A stretch of DNA of 64,000 nt, taken from positions 65,043 through 129,042 of the forward strand of contig PBOR01000030.1 of NCBI GenBank assembly GCA_002724395.1, read 5' to 3'. This document shows positions 55,201 through 63,548 of the stretch, one piece after another (within the stretch, counting starts at the first letter, position 1; each line of letters starts with the position of its first letter). Made by a program: the position numbers and the translations under genes. The DNA is from Rhodospirillaceae bacterium. GTDB taxonomy: Bacteria; Pseudomonadota; Alphaproteobacteria; UBA8366. A model generated the notes under the pieces. The model was not told the DNA's origin, did no database searches, and worked only from the letters and a program-made list of their open reading frames with translations.

Positions 55201-56393
55201 ATAGTTTTATTTTCTCGGAGAGATCTGAGTCTGTCCTCATCGTAACCTAACTTTGTTAATATTTCGTCGGTATTTGCGCCCAGTTCCGGTGCTGGGTTTG
55301 TGGGCGTTGGAGTGCCTGTTTCGAATGGAGCATCTAATAAGCGGAACGGCGTGCCGTCTTGCAATGTTAAATCCATGACCCTATCTCGTTCTTTTATGAA
55401 CGGATTTTCAATGGCTTCGCCCAAATTGAGGATTGGGGCGGCAGGCACAATGCCTGCAAAAATTTCCAACCATTCCGATGTAGTTTTAGCCGCAAGGGTT
55501 TCGTCTAGTAGCGTCTGAATATCTCTGCGATTTTCCAAACGTTCCTTGAAGTTAGCGTAGCGTGGGTCGCTGCCCAGTTCTGGTCGACCGATCTTGTCAC
55601 ACAAGATTGGCCAGAATTTTTCCTTATTACACATGAGGAAAATCCAACCGTCTTTTGTACTGAATTGTGCGCACGGAACTAGAGAGGGATGACCCGAGCG
55701 TGCCTCACGCCCTTGTATGCAGCGTTCGTTCAAATACCATGTGCCGAGATAACCAAGATTAGACATGGCTAAATCGAATAGATTAGTGTCGATATTTTGA
55801 CCTTGGCCTGTTTCGCGGGCGCGAATAATTGCAGCGCAGCAGGAAAGTGCCATGGTTTGGCCAGTCATAATGTCAACGAGCGAGAGTCCCATGCGAGAGG
55901 GTAGCGTGTCCGGCTCGCCAGTTAATGAAAAATAACCGGCTTCTGCCTGCATCAGGTAATCAAAGCCCGGCCAGTCTTTGCGTGAACCGTCGCGCCCATA
56001 TGCTGTAAGGAATGCACAAACTATTTTGGGATTAATCTCACCAAGCGTTTCATAGGTGAGTCCCAGTTTTGCCGGAACATCGCCTCGCATATTACAGCAT
56101 AGTGCGTCCGCAGACCTGACAAGATCGTGGAATACTGCTTTGCCGGCCCGTTTGCTGATATCAAGTGTGATGCTTTTCTTATTTCGATTGAAAGATTGGA
56201 AGAACTCGCTAGATGCGGTGCTTTTTCCATTTCCAAGGAAATAAGGGCCAACCGAACGGCTCATATCGCCGCCATCATGCGGGTTTTCGATTTTGATAAC
56301 TTCTGCGCCGAGGTCAGCCAAATATTGAGTACCACACGGACCAGCGCCATATTGCTCCACTGCTAAAATTTGAACATCACTTAAAGGGAGCAT
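55197..56393 (-). CDS. Family III CoA-transferase (CaiB/BaiF type)
   Basis: A 398-residue class III CoA-transferase. Family marks are the N-terminal VEQYGAGPCGTQYLADLGAE and VIKIENPHDGGD. The likely catalytic Asp is in SLVDIMTGQTMALS (about 170), and ETGQGQNIDTNLFD follows. Its start is 1 base from the stop of the upstream acyl-CoA dehydrogenase, so it belongs to the minus-strand acyl-CoA operon running from 61531. It probably activates the organic acid that the other enzymes degrade. Its acid substrate and CoA donor are not identifiable from sequence. Confidence 0.88.
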   Translation of the reverse strand: MLPLSDVQILAVEQYGAGPCGTQYLADLGAEVIKIENPHDGGDMSRSVGPYFLGNGKSTASSEFFQSFNRNKKSITLDISKRAGKAVFHDLVRSADALCCNMRGDVPAKLGLTYETLGEINPKIVCAFLTAYGRDGSRKDWPGFDYLMQAEAGYFSLTGEPDTLPSRMGLSLVDIMTGQTMALSCCAAIIRARETGQGQNIDTNLFDLAMSNLGYLGTWYLNERCIQGREARSGHPSLVPCAQFSTKDGWIFLMCNKEKFWPILCDKIGRPELGSDPRYANFKERLENRRDIQTLLDETLAAKTTSEWLEIFAGIVPAAPILNLGEAIENPFIKERDRVMDLTLQDGTPFRLLDAPFETGTPTPTNPAPELGANTDEILTKLGYDEDRLRSLRENKTI

Positions 56394-56394
56394 T

Positions 56395-57546
56395 CTAAAC
56401 TGGGTTCCGGTCGATTAACTGTTTGGCTATGATGATACGTTGTAGCTCGTTGGTGCCTTCGCCAATAGTTAACAGCGGCGCGTCACGGTAGAGGCGCTCT
56501 ACCGGGAATTCCGTGGAATAGCCATAGCCGCCATGAATGCGCATGGCCTCCAAGGAACTGGAAATAGCAGCCTCAGTTGCGAAAAGTTTAGCCATGCCGG
56601 CTTCCATATCGCAGCGTTCGTTCCTGTCAAAAGATTCTGCAGCGCGGTGAACTAGCAGACGAGCGGCATCTGTTCGAGTTGCCATATCGGCGAGCATCAG
56701 CTGGATTGCCTGATGTTGGTGTATCTGCTTGCCGAAAGTTTTCCGTTGTTGCGAATACTTCACCGCTTCATCCAATGCAGCTTGACTTACGCCAACCCCG
56801 CGGGCGGCAACATTGATACGCCCCAACTCAAGACCGCCCATGACATGCTTGAATCCGTGACCTTCTTCCCCGCCTATAAGATTTTCCGGCGGCACGCGAC
56901 AATCTTCAAACACTAGTTCAGCAGAATCGATCCCCTTATAACCAAGCTTTTCCAGCTTACGGGACGGTTTGAAGCCGTCGCCTTTTTCTACAAGAAAAAG
57001 ACTGATGCCTTTGTGGCGCGGCTCGATCTCCATATTTGTTTTGACCATGACAGCAAAACAATGGCCGTGGATGCCATTTGAAATCCACATCTTAGTGCCG
57101 TTTATAACATAGTCGTTGCCATTTTTTACGGCGCGGGTTTGGATCGCTTGCAAATCAGTGCCGCAGCTAGGTTCGGTCAATGCTAAACCGCCGCGCATTT
57201 TGCCCGACGCGAATTTTGGCAGCCATTTCTTACGCTGTTCTTCTGTGCCAAAACGCTGCACGGCAGAGGCCATAATCAAGTGTGAATTGAAAATGCCTGA
57301 GAGCGACATCCAGGTGCGGCTTACCCGTTCGACAATTTTAGCGTAGGTTAGACAGGATAAGCCGAGGCCGTTATATTTTTCTTCAATTATGGCGCCGAAC
57401 AAGCCGAGTTCCGCCATCTTGCCGACGATTTCTTCTGGCCAAATATCCTTACGTTCTAACTCCATAACGTGGGGTTCAACGTCACGCACTAAGAAGCGAT
57501 CAATGGTATCGAGAATGAGGTCGTCATCATTAAAATCGGCGTTCAT
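56395..57546 (-). CDS. Acyl-CoA dehydrogenase, classical type
   Basis: A 383-residue FAD-dependent acyl-CoA dehydrogenase. FAD and CoA contacts include LALTEPSCGTDLQAIQT, VINGTKMWISNG and RIHGGYGYSTEFPVERLYRDA. The catalytic base is Glu363 in TIGEGTNELQR, the classical C-terminal position (as Glu376 in medium-chain enzymes). At the alternative helix position this protein has Gly (ELGRINVAA, about 242). It differs in this from the two paralogues at 58165 and 59364. It is 3 bases downstream of the MaoC gene and 1 base upstream of the CoA-transferase. Confidence 0.92.
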   Translation of the reverse strand: MNADFNDDDLILDTIDRFLVRDVEPHVMELERKDIWPEEIVGKMAELGLFGAIIEEKYNGLGLSCLTYAKIVERVSRTWMSLSGIFNSHLIMASAVQRFGTEEQRKKWLPKFASGKMRGGLALTEPSCGTDLQAIQTRAVKNGNDYVINGTKMWISNGIHGHCFAVMVKTNMEIEPRHKGISLFLVEKGDGFKPSRKLEKLGYKGIDSAELVFEDCRVPPENLIGGEEGHGFKHVMGGLELGRINVAARGVGVSQAALDEAVKYSQQRKTFGKQIHQHQAIQLMLADMATRTDAARLLVHRAAESFDRNERCDMEAGMAKLFATEAAISSSLEAMRIHGGYGYSTEFPVERLYRDAPLLTIGEGTNELQRIIIAKQLIDRNPV

Positions 57547-57549
57547 TGA

Positions 57550-58062
57550 CTAATCCAAGTCCTCAATGGCATTGCCTTTTTTTGGCACCAGCATGGTTCG
57601 GATATAAGACATAAACTGTGTGCCGTTGGCTTTTATGCCTTTAGAACGAATGGTGACAATGCCTTGGGTGGGGCGGGATTTACTTTCGCGTTTTTCGAGC
57701 ACTTCGCTTTCTGCATAAATTGTATCACCCACAAATACAGGTGCTGTGAGCTTGATATCAGTCCAGCCAAGATTAGCAACGGCTTTTTGACTGGTATCTG
57801 ACACACTCATGCCGGCAACCATAGATAGTGTTAGGCAGCTATTCACCAAGGGTTTTCCAAATTCGCTTTTGGCCGCATAAGCTTCATCGAAATGGAGTGG
57901 ATGAGTATTCATGGTAAGTTGGGTGAACCAAACATTATCTGTTTCTGTAATAGTTCGACCCGGTCTGTGTTCGTAGACATCGCCTACCTGGAAATCTTCA
58001 AAGTAGCGACCAATGTCTTCGCGATATCGGTTAGAGCTGATTTCCTTTGGTCGATAAGTCAT
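57550..58062 (-). CDS. MaoC-type (hot-dog) enoyl-CoA hydratase
   Basis: A 170-residue single hot-dog-domain protein of the MaoC family. The hydratase-2 motif region reads LTMNTHPLHFDEAYA. His57 fills the catalytic His place, but Asn52 stands where the classical motif has Asp. Similar Asn-containing variants are associated in my memory with branched or dicarboxylic CoA hydratases of the mesaconyl/itaconyl type, but this is not certain. The rest (GKPLVNSCLTLSMVAGMSV; VGDTIYAESEVLEKRESKSR) is typical. It sits within the acyl-CoA operon, 3 bases from the classical acyl-CoA dehydrogenase. Confidence 0.85.
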   Translation of the reverse strand: MTYRPKEISSNRYREDIGRYFEDFQVGDVYEHRPGRTITETDNVWFTQLTMNTHPLHFDEAYAAKSEFGKPLVNSCLTLSMVAGMSVSDTSQKAVANLGWTDIKLTAPVFVGDTIYAESEVLEKRESKSRPTQGIVTIRSKGIKANGTQFMSYIRTMLVPKKGNAIEDLD

Positions 58063-58164
58063 AATTTGTCCTACTTACAGTCCACATTTTATCCTTCGGC
58101 GATTCCGGTAGGAGGCTAAATTCACCTTACCTCATTCCGAACCGGCCAAAGCATATTATGCACC

Positions 58165-59352
58165 TCAATAAGATCGTGGCATGCCGAGCACATTCTGGCC
58201 GATATAAGCTAGTATCATGTTCTCTGAAACCGGGGCCGTCCTATAAAGACGCGCCTCGCGCCACTTTCGTTCCACATCATATTCGCGTGCGAAACCAAAT
58301 CCACCATGGGTAGTAAGGCAAGCTTCCGCAGCCTCCCAGGCCGCTTTAGCGGCAAGGTATTTAGCCATGTTAGCTTCCGCTCCACATTGTTCGCCCGCAT
58401 CGAACATCGTGGCGGCTTTACGTGCCATAATATCTGCGCCCTGCAGCTCTGCCCAGGCTTTGGCAAGTGGAAACTGGATGCCCTGGTTGTGGCCAATGGG
58501 TTTATCGAAGACGATACGCTCATTAGCGTAATTAACGCCTTTTTTGATGAAAAATTTGCCGTCGCCTAAAGACTCTGCCGCAATCAGTACGCGTTCCGCA
58601 TTCATGCCATCAAGGATGTAACGAAAGCCTTTTCCTTCTTCGCCGATTAAGGACGAGCCTGGAATTTGCAAGTTGTCGAAAAATACTTCTGTTGTGTTGT
58701 GATTAATCATCGCGCCCAATGGTTTGATATCGCAACCATTGCCCTGAGCTTCTCTGAGATCGATCAAGAAGCAAGAAAGGCCGTCTGTACGTTTCTTACA
58801 ATCTTCAGCCGGTGTAGTGCGTGCTAACAACAGCATCAAATCGGAATGTGCTGCCCGACTGGTCCAGACTTTTTGCCCATTGACCACGTAGCCGTTGCCT
58901 TTACGATCGGCTTTAGTTTTAAGCTGAGTCGTATCGGACCCGGTTGTGGGTTCAGTTACCGCAAACGCTTGGAGCCGTAATTCACCGCTAGCGATTTTTG
59001 GAAGATACTCGTTCTTTTGATCGTCTGTCCCGTGGCGCAGAACTGTCCCCATAGTGTACATCTGAGCATGGCAGGCCGCCGCGGAACAGCCATTTTCATG
59101 GATGGATTCCAAGATTACAGCGCCAGCGCGGACCGGCAAGCCGGAGCCGCCGAACTCTTCAGGGATCAGTGCGCCAAGAAAGCCACTTTCTGTCAACGCA
59201 TTCACAAATTCGGTCGGGTAACTGCCTTCTGGTGGTTGGTCTTCCAAATCACGCCAATATTGGCCTGGAAAGCCTTCGCAAATTTTTGCGACGGCCTCGC
59301 GGAATTCTGGATAATCTTCTTCAATAGTCATTTCCATGATGTCATCATTCAT
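58165..59352 (-). CDS. Acyl-CoA dehydrogenase, isovaleryl-type catalytic position (paralogue A)
   Basis: A 395-residue acyl-CoA dehydrogenase from the ATG at 59352, with AGGAGG upstream. A frame to 59538 overlaps the neighbour and is rejected. FAD contacts are AVTEPTTGSDTTQLKT and VNGQKVWTSRAAHS. The usual C-terminal Glu-Gly-Thr motif is missing: the end reads APVSENMILAYIGQ, about four residues shorter. Instead Glu253 in MNAERVLIAAE sits at the position used by isovaleryl-CoA and long-chain dehydrogenases (Glu254 in human IVD). It is a close paralogue of the next gene upstream, 11 bases away, and probably arose by tandem duplication. Confidence 0.9.
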   Translation of the reverse strand: MNDDIMEMTIEEDYPEFREAVAKICEGFPGQYWRDLEDQPPEGSYPTEFVNALTESGFLGALIPEEFGGSGLPVRAGAVILESIHENGCSAAACHAQMYTMGTVLRHGTDDQKNEYLPKIASGELRLQAFAVTEPTTGSDTTQLKTKADRKGNGYVVNGQKVWTSRAAHSDLMLLLARTTPAEDCKKRTDGLSCFLIDLREAQGNGCDIKPLGAMINHNTTEVFFDNLQIPGSSLIGEEGKGFRYILDGMNAERVLIAAESLGDGKFFIKKGVNYANERIVFDKPIGHNQGIQFPLAKAWAELQGADIMARKAATMFDAGEQCGAEANMAKYLAAKAAWEAAEACLTTHGGFGFAREYDVERKWREARLYRTAPVSENMILAYIGQNVLGMPRSY

Positions 59353-59363
59353 AGTGCCGCCTC

Positions 59364-60554
59364 CTAATAAGACCGCGGCATGCCTAGAACATGCTGGCCG
59401 ATGAAGTTCATTATCATGTTGGGTGAAATGGGTGCGTTGCGCGATAGCCGTGCTTCCCGCCATTTCCGTTCTACGTCGTATTCTTTGGCGAAAGCGAAAC
59501 CACCATGGGTAGTGAAGCAAGCCTCTGCGCAGGCCCACAGCGCTTCCGCACTTAGATACTTACCACAATTCGCCTCCGCGCCGCAGCGCAGACCGGCTTC
59601 AAACATAGCAGTGGCCTTACGTACCATTAGATCAGAAGATTGGAGCTTGATGTAAGCATCCGCAATAGGGAACTGAATGCCTTGATTCTGACCTATAGGC
59701 CGGTCAAAAACTACTCGTTCATTCGCATATTTAATCGCTTTGTTGAGGAGAAAACGCGCATTGCCGATGGACTCGGCCGAGACAAGGCATCGTTCCGCAT
59801 TCATTCCATCAAGGATATAGCGGAAGCCTTTGCCTTCTTCGCCGATCATTGCGTCGCCCGGGATGTGGACGTTATCGAAAAATATTTCCGTCGTATTGTG
59901 ATTGATCATGGCATCAATAGGTTTGATTTCCATGCCGTCTTTTTTAGCTTCGCGCATGTCCACCAAGAAAACTGAAACACCATCAGTACGCTTTTCGCAT
60001 TCTTCCGTCGGCGTGGTGCGTGCCAGAAGCAGCATCACGTCGGAGTGGCCGGCGCGACTGATCCAGACTTTCTGGCCATTGATAACGTAGCCATTGCCGT
60101 CTCGTTCGGCCTTAGTCCGAAGTTGAGTTGTGTCAGAGCCGGTAGTCGGCTCCGTAACGCCAAAGGCTTGGAGGCGTAATTCTCCGGTGGCAATCTTTGG
60201 CAGGTATTGCTTTTTCTGTTCGTCCGAGCCGTGACGGAGTACAGTTCCCATCGTATACATCTGTGCGTGGCATGCAGAGCCTTGGCATCCCATTTCACAG
60301 ACCGTTTCGAGAATTACCGAGCCCGCTCGGAGCGATAGGCCAGAGCCTCCATACTCCTCTGGGATGAGGGCTGCTAGATAGCCCGCGTCGGTAAGCTCTT
60401 GGACAAATTCGGTTGGGTAGCTAGACTCCGGAGGCTCATCTTCCAGCGCTAACCAATATTCAGCCGGATATTTTTCACAGAGCTTTCGGACCTCATTTCT
60501 AAGTTCGGGAAAATCTTCATCATCGAGAATTAGTTTTGCTTCGTCGTTACTCAT
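59364..60554 (-). CDS. Acyl-CoA dehydrogenase, isovaleryl-type catalytic position (paralogue B)
   Basis: A 396-residue acyl-CoA dehydrogenase, closely similar to paralogue A over its whole length. GVTEPTTGSDTTQLRT and VINGQKVWISRAGHS bind FAD and CoA. The C-terminal region reads APISPNMIMNFIGQ, with Pro where paralogue A has Glu, so no classical base is present. Glu254 in MNAERCLVSAE matches the isovaleryl-CoA dehydrogenase base in position and number. It starts 6 bases after the lyase stop. The two paralogues may form a heteromer or differ in substrate; neither is proven. Confidence 0.9.
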   Translation of the reverse strand: MSNDEAKLILDDEDFPELRNEVRKLCEKYPAEYWLALEDEPPESSYPTEFVQELTDAGYLAALIPEEYGGSGLSLRAGSVILETVCEMGCQGSACHAQMYTMGTVLRHGSDEQKKQYLPKIATGELRLQAFGVTEPTTGSDTTQLRTKAERDGNGYVINGQKVWISRAGHSDVMLLLARTTPTEECEKRTDGVSVFLVDMREAKKDGMEIKPIDAMINHNTTEIFFDNVHIPGDAMIGEEGKGFRYILDGMNAERCLVSAESIGNARFLLNKAIKYANERVVFDRPIGQNQGIQFPIADAYIKLQSSDLMVRKATAMFEAGLRCGAEANCGKYLSAEALWACAEACFTTHGGFAFAKEYDVERKWREARLSRNAPISPNMIMNFIGQHVLGMPRSY

Positions 60555-60560
60555 TGAGCG

Positions 60561-61531
60561 TTACTCCGCTGCTGCAGCGAGAGGTGTCGCCTGTGCAAAG
60601 TTCACCGGCATACCGGCCTTTGCGATTCCGCCAGAAAGCGATTCATCGGGTAATTCGCGGGTAATGATATTGCGGACTGCACAGAGTTTTTCAATGTCTA
60701 TGCCGGTACGTAGCCCCATACCTTCAAACATAAAGGCCATATCCTCCATAACCACATTTCCGGTGGCGCCCGGCGCCCAAGGACAGCCACCAAGCCCACC
60801 GAGGCAACCGTCGAAGCGACGAATGCCCGCATCATACGCTGCATACGCGTTTACGACTCCCATACCGCGCGTGTCATGGAGATGAATGGTAATCGGGACT
60901 TCTAACTCATCCATCACTTGTCGACAAAGGGATTTGATCTGGCCCGGATTGGCGAAACCGACTGTATCGGCAAGCGAGATTTCATCTGCCCCGGCAGCGA
61001 CGAACTGTTTGGCTATACTGATCACTGCTTTAGGATCTATATCACCTTCTAGGGTGCAACCGAAGGCGGTTGCACAGCCTGCGAGCAAGGTTACTTTTTT
61101 GCCAGTTTCTTCAGCCTTTTGATCACGAAAATCTACAATTTCTTTGAAATTTTCTACTGATTCTTGCGGTGTTCGGCGAACATTCTTTAGATTATGGGTT
61201 TCGCTAACGGAAGTGACGTAGTTCAATTGATCCACGCCTGCTTCGATGCCGCGTTCAGCACCTTTTAAGTTTGGCATTAGAGCACAAATATTAAAGCCAC
61301 TTATTTTTTTTGCTGTGGTGACAACATCCAGAGCATCTTGGAATTGGGGATGAGCTTCGGCGGAACGAAAGAGCATACTTCGATATCAGTTACGCCGGCA
61401 GCTGCTTCTAAGGCAATCCATTCTTTCTTTGCCTCGGTAGGAAAGAAAGTGCTGATATTCTGCAGTCCGTCACGCAGACCAACCTCACGTAAATATACGT
61501 CTATATCGTCGCGGTCGAGCGCCTGGCCCAT
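60561..61531 (-). pseudogene. Hydroxymethylglutaryl-CoA lyase-like gene with a frameshift
   Basis: Two overlapping minus-strand frames together make one HMG-CoA-lyase-like TIM-barrel protein. The first, from the ATG at 61531 with AGGAGAGAGAG upstream, encodes the N-terminus (YLREVGLRDGLQN; DIEVCSFVPPKLIP). The second continues with QFQDALDVVTTAKKI through the C-terminus (SLADTVGFANPGQIK; TIHLHDTRGMGVVNAYAAYD; GLGGCPWAPGATGN). The second part includes the family's catalytic Cys loop and the metal-binding His pair. One base is missing at a run of four C on the coding strand (61346-61349). It may be a sequencing slip, a real pseudogene, or a slippery site. Homologues may also cleave other 3-hydroxyacyl-CoAs. 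Confidence 0.85.
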
Positions 61532-61594
61532 TCTCTCTCTCCTGAATTGTCTGATCGTCATATTCGTAATGGATTCCTAGCCTTCAGCGCCAGT

Positions 61595-61654
61595 ATGAGT
61601 CAATCAATAGGAGGGTTGCTGATGGTGCTGGCGGCTGATCCTGTGCTGGCGTAG
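61595..61654 (+). other. Short frame (19 codons) before the first EamA gene
   Basis: The frame begins ATGAGTCAATC and ends TAG. An internal ATG at 61622 has GGAGGG upstream. Its hydrophobic product is MSQSIGGLLMVLAADPVLA. It ends 29 bases before the transporter start. It could be a regulatory upstream frame, but chance is a simple alternative. Confidence 0.2.
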
Positions 61655-61683
61655 GGTGGAGCCGCATTATCTAGGGATTTTCT

Positions 61684-62571
61684 ATGACTAGCGATACGCA
61701 CCAAGCTGCGCCGTTTAAGGGTATAGCCTATATGATTTTGAGTGTCTTTTTCATGAATTTGAATAATGCACTCTTAAAGTGGCTATCAGCGGGCTATCCG
61801 TCCGGCCAAATTATTTTCATGCGGTCCTTGGTTATAGTTGTGATTGTAATGGTAATCGCCTACCGGACCGGTGGACTGAAAATCCTTAGGCCAAATAATT
61901 TTTCGGCACATGGGCATCGTGGATTTTTACAGTTTCTTAATGGATTTTTCTTTGTGCTGGCGGTAACTTACTTGCCGCTGGCGGAAACAGTAGCATTGAC
62001 ATTTGCCTCGCCATTGTTTCTCACCGCGCTTGCAATTCCCTTTTTGGGCGAACAGGTGGGCTGGCGTCGCTGGGTAGCGGTCATTTTGGGTTTTGTCGGT
62101 ATTCTCATCATTACGCGCCCAACAGGCGGTGCACTGCAGCTTGCTATGGTGTTTCCACTGGCTGCTGCATTATCTGGTGCCATGCGAGACATCGTTACGC
62201 GAAAGTTAACCGCGCACGAAAGTTCGCTATCGATACTCTTTACATCAAGCCTCATCGCCACTCTTGGAAGCCTGCTAATAGCGCCTTTTGGCTGGGTGAT
62301 GCCAAATATATTTGATCTTAGCCTGTTTCTGATGACTGGCATTTGTGTTGCTGTCGGACATTTCTTCATGATTGATACGTTTAGGTATGTGGAAGCGAAG
62401 GTGGTAGCGCCATTTCGCTATACGGGAATAATCTGGGCCACTATTTTAGGGTTTATGATTTGGGGCCATTTGCCTGACCAACTCACCGTGCTCGGTGTGA
62501 GTATCGTAATTGCGAGTGGCCTGTATATTTTGCATCGTCAACACCAACTTAATGCGCAGAAGGGCAGCTGA
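61684..62571 (+). CDS. EamA/DMT family transporter, copy 1
   Basis: A 295-residue, ten-helix drug/metabolite transporter of the EamA (RhaT/S-adenosylmethionine-like) group. Two five-helix halves are visible. The first has MNLNNALLKWLSAGYPSGQIIFMRSL and ETVALTFASPLFLTALAIPFLGE, with VGWRRWVAVILGFVGILI. The second has FRYVEAKVVAPFRYTGIIWA. It precedes a close paralogue by 3 bases, so tandem duplication is clear. Its substrate is unknown; the family includes amino acid and metabolite exporters. Confidence 0.9.
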   Translation: MTSDTHQAAPFKGIAYMILSVFFMNLNNALLKWLSAGYPSGQIIFMRSLVIVVIVMVIAYRTGGLKILRPNNFSAHGHRGFLQFLNGFFFVLAVTYLPLAETVALTFASPLFLTALAIPFLGEQVGWRRWVAVILGFVGILIITRPTGGALQLAMVFPLAAALSGAMRDIVTRKLTAHESSLSILFTSSLIATLGSLLIAPFGWVMPNIFDLSLFLMTGICVAVGHFFMIDTFRYVEAKVVAPFRYTGIIWATILGFMIWGHLPDQLTVLGVSIVIASGLYILHRQHQLNAQKGS

Positions 62572-62574
62572 AGC

Positions 62575-63522
62575 ATGGTTCTATCCGTCCACCAAGCGGC
62601 ACCCTTAAAAGGCATTGCCTTTATGGTGGCCAGCGCGTGTTTCATGAATCTAAATAATGCAGTTTTGAAGTGGCTCTCCGATGGGTTTCCGGTCGGGCAG
62701 ATTATTTTTATGCGGGCAGCCTTTGTATTGTTGGTACCGCTGTTTTTTTTGGTTTGGATGAATGGGGGGTGGGATGCGCTTCGTATTAACAATCTAAAAG
62801 TACATATTTTACGGGCGGCTTGCGTGTCTATGAGTGTTATTTTTTTCACGCTGGGTGTGACATATTTACCATTAGCGGATACTGTTGCCATTACTTTTGC
62901 CGGACCTTTATTACTGGCAGCTTTGGCAGGTCCTATCCTGGGCGAGAATGTCGGTTGGCGGCGGTGGAGCGCGGTGATTGTGGGGTTTGCTGGAATTCTA
63001 ATTATTATGCGTCCGACCGGAGATGTTGTTAGGTTGGCGGTACTGTTCCCGCTGGGTTCAGCATTTTTGGCAGTGACCCGGGATTTGATAACACGTCAGA
63101 TGACGGCGAAAGAGTCGTCTACTGCCGTATTGATGACCACCTTTATTCTCAATGGCATGGTGGGGGCTTGTACAATTCCTATTGGCTTTTATGCTGCAGC
63201 AAACCCAGGCAGTATCATGCCTAGCTTTGGTCCTTGGTTAATGCCTGGAATTGAATCGGTCTTTTTCTCTTTTGTTGGTGCACTTCTTGTGGGTGCGGGT
63301 CATTACGCCATGATCGAGGGATTCCGTTATGCGGAGGCTTCGACGGTAGCCCCCTTCCGTTATACTGCTATTTTTTGGGCAGGTTTGGCCGGCTTCATTA
63401 TATGGGGCGACATCCCTGATACTTGGACCCTTATAGGTACGGGGATTGTCATTGCGAGCGGGCTGTATATCCTACACCGTGAATATTTGAACCTACATGA
63501 TCGAGACAAGGCGTATGACTAA
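62575..63522 (+). CDS. EamA/DMT family transporter, copy 2
   Basis: A 315-residue, ten-helix transporter closely similar to copy 1. Matching parts are MNLNNAVLKWLSDGFPVGQIIFMRAA, DTVAITFAGPLLLAAL, VGWRRWSAVIVGFAGILIIMRPTGD and FRYAEASTVAPFRYTAIFWA. It is about 20 residues longer, mostly in the late loop around AANPGSIMPSFGPW. It starts 3 bases after copy 1, so the pair may act as a heteromer or on related substrates. A short-chain dehydrogenase gene follows. Confidence 0.9.
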   Translation: MVLSVHQAAPLKGIAFMVASACFMNLNNAVLKWLSDGFPVGQIIFMRAAFVLLVPLFFLVWMNGGWDALRINNLKVHILRAACVSMSVIFFTLGVTYLPLADTVAITFAGPLLLAALAGPILGENVGWRRWSAVIVGFAGILIIMRPTGDVVRLAVLFPLGSAFLAVTRDLITRQMTAKESSTAVLMTTFILNGMVGACTIPIGFYAAANPGSIMPSFGPWLMPGIESVFFSFVGALLVGAGHYAMIEGFRYAEASTVAPFRYTAIFWAGLAGFIIWGDIPDTWTLIGTGIVIASGLYILHREYLNLHDRDKAYD

Positions 63523-63548
63523 AATTATTTTATAAAGGGTAGTGTAAT

